This document shows, in pieces, positions 32,001-43,023 of a DNA stretch of 50,795 bases. Position 1 is the stretch's first letter. The number at the start of each line of letters is the position of its first letter. Below the pieces are notes generated by a model that made no database searches, was not told the DNA's origin, and worked only from the letters and a program-made list of their open reading frames with translations. This stretch comes from Pelomyxa schiedti (taxonomy: Eukaryota; Evosea; Pelobiontida; Pelomyxidae): NCBI GenBank assembly GCA_020536535.1, contig JAHLWZ010000240.1, positions 656 to 51,450 of the forward strand, given 5' to 3'. The translations under genes and the position numbers were made by a program.

Positions 32001-33559
32001 ATAAGAACGAATCTTCTTATGAGAGTTACCGGAGGTTTTCAGCCAGTTTTTCACAACTCCCAGCCATGTTTCTCAGTTCCTCTTCCTCAATTTTTTTCCT
32101 TGCAGCTAACTACTTAAATTAAGTTCAACCAGTCAAATTGATATAACCCAACCGCTTTTCGGTATTCACTGAGCTTCGCCTTGTACTCGGCAGTCTATTC
32201 CTTGTTAGCTGTAGTACAGATGCAGGGTAAAAAAACCTCTGGTGAGAACTGCTCCAATTCGTTCCTTAATTTTCGGTGTTCATCATCAGCACTCGCGGGT
32301 ATAGTGAAATCAGGTGCAGTGGGAATGGGCGAGAGTGAAGTAGATGCGGATGCCTTGGGTGAAGGCATTGAAGGTGGGGAAGATGCAAGTTTTATCTCAC
32401 TTCCCTCTTTGGGATAGGATTTCCCAACTAAGTTGATGCTCCTTGTTGTGTAAATCAATTTTCGATGGACTTTCAGACTTCCAGATGTGCTTGCTGTAAG
32501 TTCATGCCGGTCCCCAGAAGAATTGATGCAGTCACTAGCTACATCACTGCTCCCACTATCACTTACTTTACTTGCGTCACTTGGTGAAGTAGTATCACTT
32601 GCTTTAGGCTCAGAATGGTCACTGGTTGGACCTGTTTCACTATCGACCTGGTCTGATGTCGATACTGTCTCAGAGTCCCCATGTGGTGAAGTGGATTGGG
32701 CATCATCAGCGGAAATGGGCTGCCTCGTTTCTTTCGTCTAGGAGGTGTCAGATAAATGTGGAATTTAAGCCAAAAAAAAAAAAAAAAAAAGGAAGAGCCG
32801 ATACACCACCTTTTTGTGGTGCAATTTGTGATGATGATGCCGCGACGTGCTTGGAGTGGCACTACCACTTTCCCCCATCTGTGACTGTGATTCCTCAGTC
32901 TGCGCACCTTCCTTTTCCGGTTCTCCATCAGCGGCGCCCTGATCAGAAGGATCTTCATCGGATTTCGCAGAACCGGAGGCTGCTGCGGCCGCCGACATAG
33001 CAGCCGCGAGGACGTCGACTGTGGTTGGCAGCGTGGATTGGAGCTGGGGCTCCGAGTGCCTCCTGGAGCGGCGGCCGGCCCCCGGCGACTCGCTGCTGCC
33101 GCGGTGCGGCACCCCCGCGCACAGCTCGGTGCCCGTGGTCGCCGCGGTGCTGGCGCACAGCGCCCCCGACGACGGGAAGTGCGCGGGGCGGGGCGGAGGC
33201 GGCGGCGGCGGGGTCCGGCGCGCCCCGCTGCGCTTCTGGTGGGGCCGGCGGGGCTGCGCATCGTCGGTGTTGGTGTTGGTATTGGTATTGGGGGAGCTGC
33301 TGCCCGTGCCGCCATCACAAGCTGCTGTTGGGGTTTCTGGTGCCCCGCCCGTGTCACAGTCGCCGCCATCGGCGGTTGAACCGCCACCAACGGCGGACCC
33401 ATAATCGCGTTGGGCGTGACCCTCCTCGTCGCCCTGTTGGTGTGTCCCACCGCCGTCTTCCTCCCCGGTCCCTGCGGCGGCGCTAGTAGCGCCCCTCGTA
33501 GGGGTTGCTTCGTTTGTGGAGTTGTCGTCGTCGTTGTCAGCGGGTTGGTTGTCGGACAT
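29092..33559 (-). CDS. TKL protein kinase with beta-rich region and RhoGAP-like domain
   Basis: Start ATG 33559 (MSDNQPADNDDDNSTNEATP); stop TGA 29092-29094; about 20 short exons. The first ~480 residues are Ser/Gly/Pro/Thr-rich and disordered. The kinase (~32000-30690) has GQLIGRGAAGKVYRGEWKG (partly on an 8-nt exon), VAIK, FRKEIALM, HRDLKTQNCLL, IDFGTTRV, GTVQYMAPE and a C-lobe KRPSFSDISNQLL, so it looks active. A beta-rich region follows (ILRFDILSTATVKSNYF, VSVEAKLILRAPLN). A RhoGAP-like domain (~30010-29400) starts VPEVLVILKEALFQNQGL, VFIQPGSSEAVHRLREA, ALEQPVDPLDIADLLKVWF. The Arg of the usual FR.PGS motif is Ile, so GAP catalysis is doubtful. One N-lobe/C-lobe junction (~31470) I could not resolve. 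Kinase-GAP fusions couple phosphorylation to Rho signalling. Confidence 0.85.
31843..31850 (-). other. 8-nt microexon in the TKL kinase gene
   Basis: The minus strand reads ...TCTTAG|GTATACAG|GTTTAG... The eight bases between acceptor and donor complete the glycine-rich-loop strand (GKV-Y-R-GEW) in phase. Without them the V-Y-R residues of the kinase loop are lost and the frame breaks. Confidence 0.65.
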
Positions 33560-33839
33560 CCCTGTGATGTTTCGTGGCTTTTGCTCCTCGGTTCGTCGTT
33601 TTGTTTCTCGACTCTTTGATTGCCTCGTTCGGCGAAGGCTAACCGAGTGAGAATGAGCCAATCACAACGAAGTCCTGGGACTGTCCTGGCTCATAAGATC
33701 CTGAGGAACATACCGAGGCAGATGGCGTCAGTGTGTTGGTGGATAGTCCCAGAAGGAGGCACAAGTAAAGAGATCCACCGGTAATCATCTGCACAATTCG
33801 AGATCACGTGGCGATCGCCTGTAGGCAGGGCAGTTGAAC
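33560..33839. promoter_or_regulatory. Shared promoter region of two divergent TKL kinase genes
   Basis: These 280 bp separate ATG 33559 (minus) and ATG 33840 (plus). An in-frame extension of the minus gene is open to 33661 but has no ATG there. No TATA box or repeat stands out. Confidence 0.5.
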
Positions 33840-35313
33840 ATGTCATCGCCGGTCGGGTACGAGGAACTACCCAATGATGGGACAGACTACGGCGGGCGTC
33901 GATCACGCAGCGGGAGCGGTGTGGGCACAGGGAGCCCGTCCGGCAGCCCCAGGTGCACGACCCCAACCGCGGTCGCGATTATGGGAGTCGACGGGCCGCC
34001 TTGTGGCGGGGGAGGCAGCGGACAAACACAAAGATGTGTGTAGCCCGTGTTGTGGGATTATGGGTGGGTAAGGGTCATCATTTTGCAACACCTCTAATAA
34101 AAAAAATAACTTTTAGACCCTGTGAAACCAGGATTATCTCCTGGTATGTACAAGAGATGATTATGGTGGTCAATCACGTTTGTACTAAAATTATTCATCA
34201 GAAACTTTGAAACGGTTTATGGAACACCCACCCATTGTGTCACAGAACATGTTTCAGTCACACAGCACAAAGGAGATTAAATTTTCCGGTTTGCTTTTCA
34301 TTTTCACTTGCGTTATGGTACCAGTGTTAACGCACATAGAAATTCAGATTGGTCGCCAAGTTGGACATGGCGCCTTCTCTGAAGTATTCGAAGGGTACTT
34401 CAATAAGTGCCACGTCGCTGTAAAGATCCTAAAGGTTCTTCAATAAACTCCGGCAATCTTTGCCTCTTAAAGTGTTTCAGGTTAGTACCAAGGACTCCTA
34501 TCTTGCCCGTAGATTTCACCATGAAGTCACAATTCTCCAACAAGTGAAATTACTTCCATTGGCGTAATTCTTACAGCACTTCAGGCTAGACACCCAAATG
34601 TAGTCACACTGTATGGAGCATGCTCCAACCCCCCAGCAATTATAACAGAGTTTCTTGATGGGGGAACCCTGTACGAATATTTGCACAAGACTACTACAGA
34701 TAGCACAACATCCTACACACCAACCTCTCTACCTCTTTGCGTAGCTCTTCCAATCGCCTTAACACTAGCCACGGCAATGTCATACCTGCACCGGATAGGT
34801 ATCCAGCACAGAGACTTGACTTCCAACAACATTCTCCTGCACGGAGTTGAAGCTCAAGTTACTGCATGCCCCCTGCACAACGGCCGTATCCCGCTTGTGA
34901 AAATATCCGACTTTGGACTTTCCCGTGGGCCGCTACCTTCAGAATCCCAACTTCCGCCCGGCAGCAGCAAGCTTGTAATTGGCGGCATCTGCCACCCCAG
35001 ATGGCGGCCCCCGGAGATAACACTCAACTCAGCGGTCATATCCAACAAGTGCGATGTATACAGCTTTGCACTTGTTCTATGGGAGCTGGTTACAGGTGAA
35101 ATTCCCTTCCGTGACCTGAGCAATATCGATGCGGCAAACAACGCCGCAATGTATGGCCTCAGGCCCACTATTCCTAGAACACTGCCGCCGGCAGTTCGCA
35201 GGCTAATCGAGAGCTGCTGGCACCATGACCAGAGCTGCAGGCCCGGCTTTGAGGAAATAGCCTTCACTCTACAGAGAATATTATTAGAAGAAGCAGGCCT
35301 TTGCAGCAGTTGA
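33840..35313 (+). CDS. TKL-type protein kinase (403 aa)
   Basis: The exons are 33840-34035, 34117-34143, 34202-34288, 34325-34434, 34481-34543 and 34585-35313 (1212 nt), phases agree. A Gly/Ser-rich N-terminus of ~70 residues precedes the catalytic domain (~110-400). This has GRQVGHGAFSEVFEG (glycine loop), CHVAVKILK (Lys), RRFHHEVTIL (helix C Glu), HRDLTSNNILL (catalytic loop, Thr where many TKLs have Lys), KISDFGLSR, then PRWRPPE in place of APE, CDVYSFALVLWELVTGEIPF and SCRPGFEEIAFTLQRIL. All residues needed for ATP binding and transfer are present. TKL kinases are abundant in amoebozoans. It is head-to-head with the larger TKL-RhoGAP-like gene. Confidence 0.92.
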
Positions 35314-35509
35314 TTGTCTTCCATCACATACTCACACCAACACCCAACACACTTCCTTGTTGCCAATTGACTTGGGACAGGAACCTTGTGTGCTCATCCC
35401 TATCACTGTGAAGGAAATAATAATTTAAAAAAAAAAAATTTCGCCAAACAAACGGTTTTACTTTTCGTTTTATTGCTGTCTTACGAGACTGTAACGAAAC
35501 GTCACGGCT

Positions 35510-36943
35510 ATGAGTGGAGAGGGAGGAGGCGCGGTGGGTGTCATTATGGGTGTCGCTTCTGATGAAATGATGAGCAGTCTGAGTTTGAGTTTCAGTGATG
35601 TGACTAGTAGTAATGCTATTAGTTATAGTATTACTAGTACCAGCATTAGTAGTAGTAGTAGTGAAGGTGGTGGTATTGAGGAGCTGAAAGGAATGGGACC
35701 ATTGACCATTGTGTTGTCATGCATATCTATGATGTGCTGCTTGTTGGTGTTCACTTCATTACTGAGGACAAAGGTATGTTTGTGTAGCTTTTGATCAAAG
35801 CTTTCAGTACTCTGTGGGAGGGTTCCTTTTGGGTTCACCTACTGATACCGCTTTTAATTACCAGGATTACCTTATACCGCCATACTTTGGGGTAGTAAAC
35901 TTGAGTGTGAGCGATTTCTTCAATGGCCTGGCTACGGTAAGTGAATTTAATCCGTTATTGTACTTATTCTCAACTCAGGTTATGGCTCAATCAACAAGCG
36001 GAGAAAGAATGTGCAATTTTTGTGGTATGGTTTGTATTGTTTTACTTCTTCCTTGGTAAAATGCCGCTACAAAGGGTTTATTGCTCAGACAACAGATTTG
36101 GCTGGTAATATGTGGCTTTCCTTCATAGCTCTGAGCTTGTTAGCTGTCCATTGATGTTATGTTTATTTAATATTATTAGATTCTTCTTGTATAAGGGGAG
36201 AGTGGAGTCTGTTTTGACAAGAAAAGGACTCATCAATGGCAGTCCTTCGACTGTCCCATCTATTAACAAAAAGCATTTACTCGCATGCGTCTGTTTATGG
36301 TATACATAATATTTCAAATTAAGACTACCATTTATACAGGATACTAGCAATGGTGACGGCTATAATCCCACTGACCGGATTTGACTCTATAACCTACCAG
36401 GAGGGTGCCATTGGAACTTGCTGGATTTCTGCATCTCCGCTTATGGCCAGATTTGTACTCTTAACAATTCCGCTGCACTATTTTCTAAGGAACCGCAGCT
36501 TCTGTTCTACATTCCTTTGTGGTTCATGATCGTCCTAGTTGGATTGATTTACGTGGTCGTCATTTCCCTACATCCACTTTTGGTGTGCCCCCTATAAACC
36601 TCCAACAACTAAACAGTAACAAACTACCAAGGGACCGAACAATTACACTCCACGCCAGTTCTTATACCCAATCACAATGTTAATTATCTGGATTCCATGC
36701 ACAGTAAACCGGATTCTAGAGTCCATAGGTTTGATTGTTCCGGCAACAGAATACTGGCAAGCATCAGTCCTGCCCATGTGGGGGTGTGTCCTCCCACTCA
36801 GATATTATTATTATTTAAGCTCACATCTACTTAGGTTGATTGACTGTACTATCTACCTAATTACCAAGCTTCCTGACAAACAACCGGGAAGTACATTGTG
36901 GGATTTGTACTGTACCCCTCTGCCCTCAGCTGGCCCTGTATAA
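35510..36943 (+). CDS. cAMP-receptor-like (Crl) seven-TM receptor (339 aa)
   Basis: The exons are 35510-35773, 35865-35936, 35979-36024, 36075-36138, 36180-36299, 36340-36454, 36499-36582, 36632-36777 and 36835-36943 (1020 nt), all phases agree. A Ser-rich N-terminus of ~60 residues precedes seven helices: GPLTIVLSCISMMCCLLVF, YFGVVNLSVSDFFNGLAT, NMWLSFIALSLLFFL, LLACVCLWILAMVTAIIPL, ARFLLFYIPLWFMIVLVGLI, LYPITMLIIWIPCTVNRILE and YWQASVLPMLIDCTIYLI. Cysteines before helix 3 (MCNFCGF) and in loop 2 (GTCWIS) could form the conserved disulfide. The pattern matches Dictyostelium cAR/Crl receptors, which signal through heterotrimeric G proteins. Ligand unknown. Confidence 0.85.
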
Positions 36944-37050
36944 AAACAAGCCCGAAAATTACTTGTATACCTAGAAGCTGGAAAGAAAACAAGCCCAAAA
37001 AAACATAGTATCATTTATTTAAAGCCGGCTAATTGGTGAATAGGGAATTG

Positions 37051-39185
37051 TTATGTAAGTCCAACTAATACAGAGTTGAGCAAATGCGTGTTGGCCAGAG
37101 CCTCGCGGATTGTATCAGGGGACACACAGAGGGAGAATGTCCATGCAGACTGACGTGATTGAGGCTGGTCCAGCCATGATATAAGGCTCTGGCTGGATAG
37201 GTTCTGACACAGATGAAAGCTTTCCATAAAAGTCTGTGCTGGAAGGTGCCATGTATCCATCAAAGTGTGATATTGTGTGTATACCTTTTGTGATTGTGTT
37301 GGTTTTGGGAATTATCATATGTGTTTCGCTACAAAATTTAATGTGAAATTGGTAGGTGTGTTACCTCTTTTAGACCTAGTACGGGAACCGGTTTGCACAG
37401 CTGGATGTAGGCGGCTGAGCATAGAATGGCTTGTTCATGGAAGGGCAGTCTGGAAATTCCGGTGTCTATGTGGGGTAAAGGTAGATGTAATTTGATTTGC
37501 GGGGGATGGTGAGTTCAAACCTAGTACGTAATTTACCACAGGCCTCATTTGCCCAAAGGTAATTGGTTTATTATCGAAAACTTGCTGTCTGTATTGCTGA
37601 ACAGCTGATCTGGAGTGTGAAAGTGAAGTCAAGTGTACTCACCCTGTAGAGCTCCATACCGGCAAATTGTTAGTGCCTTTCTTACATCACTTCCGAACTT
37701 TACTACTTCCTTACAACAAAACTCTAGTGCCTTTTCCTGTTGAAACTTAGAATAGACTAAGTCAGGATGAGTACATTGAAGACAGGCTGGTCCTGCAATC
37801 GGTAAAGAATAATTTGGTATAACTGCTTTGCTGAGTACGGCTTGAATGCCACAGATACAATTTGTTCTGGAAATTAGGTGAGCCCTCATATGTAGGCATT
37901 AAACAACCATTGGGGCGGAGTGCTGAAAAAGCACGTGATTCAGAGAAATCCAGACGATTTCCACAAACTTGCTTGATGAATAAATTATAAACACCACATA
38001 AAGAGATACCCATCAGAATCAGTCTATTGGAAGGTTCTAAAGCAATTTTGAAGAGTACGTTAATCACAGGAATGCCTCCTGGAAGTTTAGCAAGGTTATC
38101 CACTTCATCCACAACAAAAGCCCTGTAAAGATTGGTCACTACTACTTTTTGATATGGAGTTGTACACTGGGTTGCGGGGTGGTCTCCAGTTTGTTGCTGT
38201 GCCTTTTTCAATCGTTTTTGTTGGTTTTTTGGCAGAACCTAAATACAGTTTGCTTTGCAGCTTTTGTGTGAGGTGGATACTTGGATGAAAGTCGTCGTTA
38301 TCTGCCGAATATTTTCTCCTGGATTTGAATTGGTTTTTACCGAGATTTTTCACGAGCAGATGAAGATGTGTGTAGACTTCAGCTGAGTTATAGAGATTGC
38401 AAGAGTTAATCCAGTGATACGGCAGTTTCGTGCCCTGTGACTAACGACACATTAAAAAAATAAGTGTTAAGAGATAAAGCACCTTCAAAATAGTAGGAAT
38501 TCGCTTTATCAAAGTGTGGGACTTTCCTAAACCGACACTCCCCGTCACTGATAAACAGCCTCCGACATTTTCTTTCAAGCACACATCAATAAACCTCAGG
38601 ATCTAACTCGCCTGAGCACGTTAACACAAGAGAGTACTTACTTGCTGAGTTTCCAACGGCCTTTCCGCCATGAAATCAAGATCTTGTAGGTTTGGAGAGA
38701 GGGCATGCGATATATCGTCAATGATCAGGTTTTTGTCGTTCAGGTCTATGGGGTTCATTTCTGTAATGTTTAAGGAATATGGAGATAGATGGACTGCTGA
38801 CCTATCATATCAAATATTTGCTCGGGTAGGTTCTTGAGGTCCTCCTTTAGTATTCTCTATAGATGTTTTAATATTTGGCTACACCTACTAAACCGTACAG
38901 AGAAAAGATTTCTCATGTATTGCACTTGAGGTTTTAATACAGGTTTCAGGTCACAACGTTCGTGGAAAATCACGTCTTCCTCAATAGAAGCCTCAAGTTG
39001 AGGGCATCTCTCCTTAAAGATGACTTGTTTATCTTCTGTTGCATACTGCATATGTTCTATTCCGCATTTGAGAGTCTTGAGGTTCTTGTCAGTGAATCGA
39101 AAGTACTCACAGTATGTACGTTGGTGTGTATGTAATGAAAGGCAACTTTGACGAATTCATCGTGTGGACCATAGCTTAATTTCAT
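37051..39185 (-). CDS. Orc1/Cdc6-like AAA+ replication-licensing ATPase
   Basis: ATG 39185 (MKLSYGPHDEFVKVAFHYIH); TAA 37051-37053. Recognisable parts: PLETQQILRFIDVCLKE before a Walker A, LSVTGSVGLGKSHTLIKRIP; Walker B FVVDEVDNLAKLPGG; EQIVSVAFKPYSAKQLYQII (the F.PY..QL signature); ALEFCCKEVVKFGSDVRKAL (sensor 2 region, ending ICR); then a winged-helix region with LPFHEQAILCSAAYIQL. This is the Orc1/Cdc6 order, without the BAH domain of animal Orc1, so Cdc6 is equally possible. The protein loads MCM helicase at origins. Between Walker A and Walker B two exons are in different frames and I could not settle the joint. The first intron is only ~26 nt in my model, so the start is also provisional. 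Confidence 0.85.
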
Positions 39186-39230
39186 ATTAGATTTGTATAG
39201 ACGTAGCAGTATGAGAAGTAGTACAATACA

Positions 39231-40353
39231 TTAGCCAGGCAGCCATACACTTAAGTACATAATAATCCCATCCTAATAAAAAAAAAGGGGGGGAAGAAAA
39301 GGTTAGGAAAGATGGTGTTAATTTTTGAGAGCAGGGTCACCTTGGGAAATGTCTATCATAAAGCAGTTACGCTCAGAAAAATTGGAGAATTGCCACCCCT
39401 GGTCCCGCCATCTACACGCAACAACTGTTAAAAAGGAGCAATAGAAACGGTGAGTGAGGAATTAGTGTAGAAAGGGTTTTAAAGTAAGCTCAACAAAGAC
39501 AGTTCAGAAGGGAAGGCTACGGGACCTACTTTATTGGAGTAATCGGCCGCGTCAGACGTAACAGTGATCGAGCCACAGTGTCGACCTGGTACCAATATGC
39601 AACACACATCCACCACCGCGTGTCCCCTGTGCCCCCTGATTGCCCCTGCAACCCCGACGATGGTTCCGCCGCTGTTGTTGTGGTTGTTGATGATGATGCT
39701 GTTGTTGATGATGACTGTGCATGCGGCGGCGACGGTGTTGTTGTTGTTGATGTTGTTGTTGAGTATGCAGGGGGTGATGATGGCACCAGTGGCGGTGATG
39801 GTGGTGGTGGTGGTGATTGGGCATTTGGCAGGCGCGACGCCGAGTCGGGCGACGGCGGGGCTTGCGTATGTGACTGTGGTTGTGGCACGTGGGGCTGGGG
39901 CTGGGGGCAGGCCGACGGCGAGAGGGTGGCGAGCACGGGGCGGGACGGCGGCGGCGGCGGGGAGGGCAGCGGCGACGAGGAGAGCATAGGGGTGGTGGGC
40001 GACCGCGGCGAGGAGGAGCAAGTGGCGGCGCGACACGCTGCTGCAAGGCCCAGGCCCGTAGGGGACGGGGACACGACTGGGGAGCGGCGGGCAGGGGCGG
40101 GGACGCGCGAGAGGGGCGGAGAGGCGCGCGACGCGGACGCGGACTGGGGGGCGGTGGGGGTCGCCGGAGAAGCGGCGGCGGGCGACGCAGAGGGGGAGGG
40201 CGCCGGCGTTGGCTGGGGCGTCGGAGGCGGGCAGCCCTCGTCCTCCTCCATTGTGACCAGGGTGCTGCCGTCACCGAGCCAGTACACGCCGCCCTCGTCC
40301 TCGTCCTCTTCGTCGCCCAGGCCCACAGACACAGCACCCACACCCCGGTTCAT
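39231..40353 (-). CDS. Hypothetical protein with Pro/Ser-rich N-terminus
   Basis: ATG 40353 (MNRGVGAVSVGLGDEEDEDE). About 200 residues rich in Pro, Ser, Ala and Thr follow. A downstream frame looks globular: GHAVVDVCCILVPGRHCGSI, then TVTSDAADYSNKVGPVAFPS, WRDQGWQFSNFSERNCFMID and DGIIMYLSVWLPG before TAA 39231-39233. The last two introns join in phase (acceptors at GCGTGTAG and TTTATTAG). The joint between the low-complexity exon and the globular part is a guess: a donor near CAGTCATCAT gives agreeing phases. I recognise no family. It is in tandem with the Orc1/Cdc6-like gene (45 bp) and divergent from UFC1 (87 bp). Confidence 0.55.
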
Positions 40354-40440
40354 TTGTTGCGACTGCAATCAATTCGAACTCTCACTCCTTGATTGATTTC
40401 GACTTTTTTTTCGCTGCACAGCGTAGTCGTGTAGGGGAGC
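40354..40440. promoter_or_regulatory. 87-bp bidirectional promoter gap upstream of UFC1
   Basis: Only 87 bp separate the start codons at 40353 (minus) and 40441 (plus). Both leaders and both core promoters must fit here or overlap the coding exons. It includes an ATTGATTTCG stretch and a run of eight T. No TATA box is evident. Confidence 0.5.
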
Positions 40441-41270
40441 ATGAACACTAGCGTGAGGGAGTTGGCCGAGAAGATACCGTTGCTCACGGTGAATGCTGGG
40501 CCGTCTGATGCGGAGAGGTGGGTGGCACGGCTCAGGGAGGAATACACAGCCCTGATAAAGGCGCGCACTCGCCTACCTCGGAGCACCCCACCCCCTTTTT
40601 TTTCCCCCACTTTTTCACCATTTTGCCAGTAAACTCTCTAACTTTTTTTTATAGTATGTTGAGTTGATGAAGTCTACAAATTCTGAGTGGTTTACGGTGG
40701 AGGCTGACAGGACAGGGACAAGGTACACACACGCAAGCTAATCAACTCTCCTTAATGTGAGTAACTATTATTATTGTAGATGGCACGGCAAGTGCTGGTA
40801 TGTACACAATTTCACTCGCTACGAATTCGATTTGGAATTTGAGGTGTTTATGTCACTTATATTTATTTGTTGTAAACTAATATAAGCCCAATAGATTCCA
40901 GTTGCGTATCCAACTATATCCCCAGAACTCGTTTTAGCCGAACTTGAGGGACTGACTCCCAAGATGTACCGGTATGACAGTTCCTTTGGCCCGCGATTAC
41001 ATTTGTTGCGACTCAACATCGCACAGAGGCGGAAAGATTTGCTTAAGCATACACTTCAAGCCCCTGTGGGCCAAGAACTCCCCTCACTTTGGAATAGTTC
41101 ATGCACTTGTTCTCGGTGTAAGTGTTCTTTTTTTGAACTGTGACTCCCTTCACTTCACCAATATCTCGATACTAATTGAATGATTGAATGCAATGTAGTT
41201 GGCGCCGTGGCTTGCAGCTGAGATACCACACCTCATAGAATCTGGCCTCATCAAACCCAAGACCCCCTAA
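40441..41270 (+). CDS. UFC1: UFM1-conjugating enzyme UFC1 (163 aa)
   Basis: The exons are 40441-40560, 40655-40722, 40780-40843, 40895-40971, 41027-41117 and 41199-41270 (492 nt). The protein follows UFC1 end to end: [100 protein letters not shown] and [18 protein letters not shown]. The Cys in GGKIC is the family's catalytic cysteine. UFC1 takes UFM1 from the E1 UBA5 and passes it to UFL1, mainly for ER-bound ribosomes (RPL26). Intron 1 begins GC after AAG and ends TATAG; the junction LIK|YVE aligns with other UFC1 proteins, so a GC-AG intron is the best reading. Confidence 0.95.
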
Positions 41271-41398
41271 TTCAATCACTGCACAAGAGTAAATCTGATG
41301 ATCAATTTTTGTTACACTAATATCCACCAACACTAAAACCGAAATCTTGCGTTGATACGCCATCAACGAACAAACACCCAACAAACAACACCACGACG

Positions 41399-43023
41399 AT
41401 GACAAGCAAAGTGGGCAAATGGCTGGCGAGCGTTTTTGTTGGGGTGCTGGTAATTGTGGTTATGGGAGGTGGGTTTGCTGTTGATGCTGCTTCATCGTCG
41501 TCATCAGCAGTTACTGAGACTGGTTCATCCTCATCAGTTACTGGACCAGTTGGGCCACCTGCTCCATATATAGTCAGCTGGCCAAAGGAAGTCAGTGATG
41601 GCGTTTGTGCCGTGGTATGTTGCAACTCTGTTAATTAAAAATTTGGAGATGCATATATTTATATGTATATCAACAAAAAAAACACAATATATTACATGAA
41701 AATGTTGGAAACGATATATTATTACATGAAAATGTTGGAAACGACAATGGGCTAACAAATGAACTAAGCTAGTAGCGATTTCACTGGTTCCTTCCTGCAT
41801 TTTGATTGCCTTGCATCTTGTGTGTTACGTGCAGGTACTTTGTTCCCCATTATTACCTCTGCTCTAATAAGTACTTCTGAACTTTCTAGCCGCTGGTGCA
41901 ACGGTTTATAGTCCGTCTAATTTTGATTGTACCCGTTTTTGGAGTGTTTGGATATTTCTCTTTTCTATTTGTCAAGGCGGGGCTTTGGCTGGCAATTTTT
42001 AAGGATTTATATGAAGCTTATTCTCTATACGTTTTGTACGTTTTCTACCAATGCACTAGCTAAGTATAACTATTTTTTTTCTTAGCTATTGTTTACTTGT
42101 ATCATGGTGCGGGGATGTTAAATGCCTAACCTCCTGTCTGGCCAATAAAATCCCACCGAAGACCAAAGTTCTCCCCTGCATCAAAATTACTACACCACCG
42201 ATGCGCAATCTGGTCATGGCTGTGAGAATAACTATATTACAGTTCCTAGTGATGTGACGCCCCTCTGAACAAATAAAGTTTGCTAATTTTCCGTAGAAAG
42301 CCCCTTCTCACATTCATTGCTGCAGTGCTTGAATCCCAAGAGAAATTGGGCAAAGTACAACTGGCTTTCCGAATTATTGACATATTGTCTTTCGTGGCAG
42401 CTATGATGGCTTTACTTCTATTTTATCGGGCAATTAGTCCTTGTCTGGAGGGATTGAATGCCATGGGAGTGCGTAACTCTGGCATTGAGTTCTTGCTATC
42501 AACTGCCTTCTTAGATTTTCCTTTGGCTGAAAGGATTCCTTCTATTGGTTGTAGTTCAAGAATTCATAGTAAACCTCCTCGTGCAGGTTCACAATTCTTC
42601 CGTATTCAACGCAAAAACTCAACCACGTTGCAGTTCCGGTTTATTCACCCCTGGGATGGCCTGGATCCCCCAAACAGAGGGGAACGGCTCAACGACTTCC
42701 TGATATTCCTTGAGTTGATTTTATTCAGCTTCGCTGCCTTCTTTGTATTCACTCCGCTACCATTCTTCAACCGGAAGAAGCTCGGCGAATATGATGACAA
42801 ACTAGTCAAGGGCAAGACCACAGGCCAGCTGGTACTCTTTGGGCTCTGGGATGCACTGGTCAAACTATGGGATACCAAAGGCAAGGGATGCTGGCATGGT
42901 ACTAATATGGCAACGGTGTCATTCCAAGCCGGAACAGGTTCCGGAACTACAAATCCCTATTCACCCCCAACATTCATTCCTGTTGCTGCACCTGACATGG
43001 TTGGGAGTGTACAGAGGTCCTGA
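41399..43023 (+). CDS. TMEM184/Ost-alpha-like multi-pass membrane protein (423 aa)
   Basis: The exons are 41399-41618, 41773-41834, 41890-42039, 42086-42106, 42162-42253 and 42297-43023 (1272 nt), phases agree. The start has a signal-like helix (WLASVFVGVLVIVVMGGGFA) and a short Ser-rich loop. Helices follow: LVAISLVPSCILIALHLVCY, PLVQRFIVRLILIVPVFGVF, then KDLYEAYSLYVLY, RNLVMAVRITILQFLVIKPL, IIDILSFVAAMMALLLFYRA and FLIFLELILFSFAAFFVF. QR.IVR....VP and YEAY are the hallmarks of the TMEM184 (organic solute transporter alpha) family. The family is poorly characterised, with roles proposed in lipid or solute transport at endomembranes. Some exon borders around helix 3 (21-nt exon) are provisional. 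Confidence 0.85.
41691..41744. repeat. 24-bp direct repeat in a TMEM184-like intron
   Basis: A 24-bp word beginning ATTACATGAAAATGTTGG occurs at 41691-41714 and again at 41721-41744, a 30-bp period, within an AT-rich intron (41619-41772). It looks like a local slippage duplication. Confidence 0.85.

Noticed and set aside
32563-33486. Several 100-300-codon frames on both strands around 32.5-33.5 kb
   Set aside because: They are shadows of the low-complexity N-terminal exons of the TKL-RhoGAP-like gene, whose own frame continues in phase into the kinase.
39578-40396. Long open frame (272 codons) on the plus strand opposite the hypothetical gene
   Set aside because: It is the complement of a Pro/Ser/Ala-rich exon with strong third-base GC bias. 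It yields Gly/Asp/Val low complexity with no domain and overlaps the UFC1 promoter.
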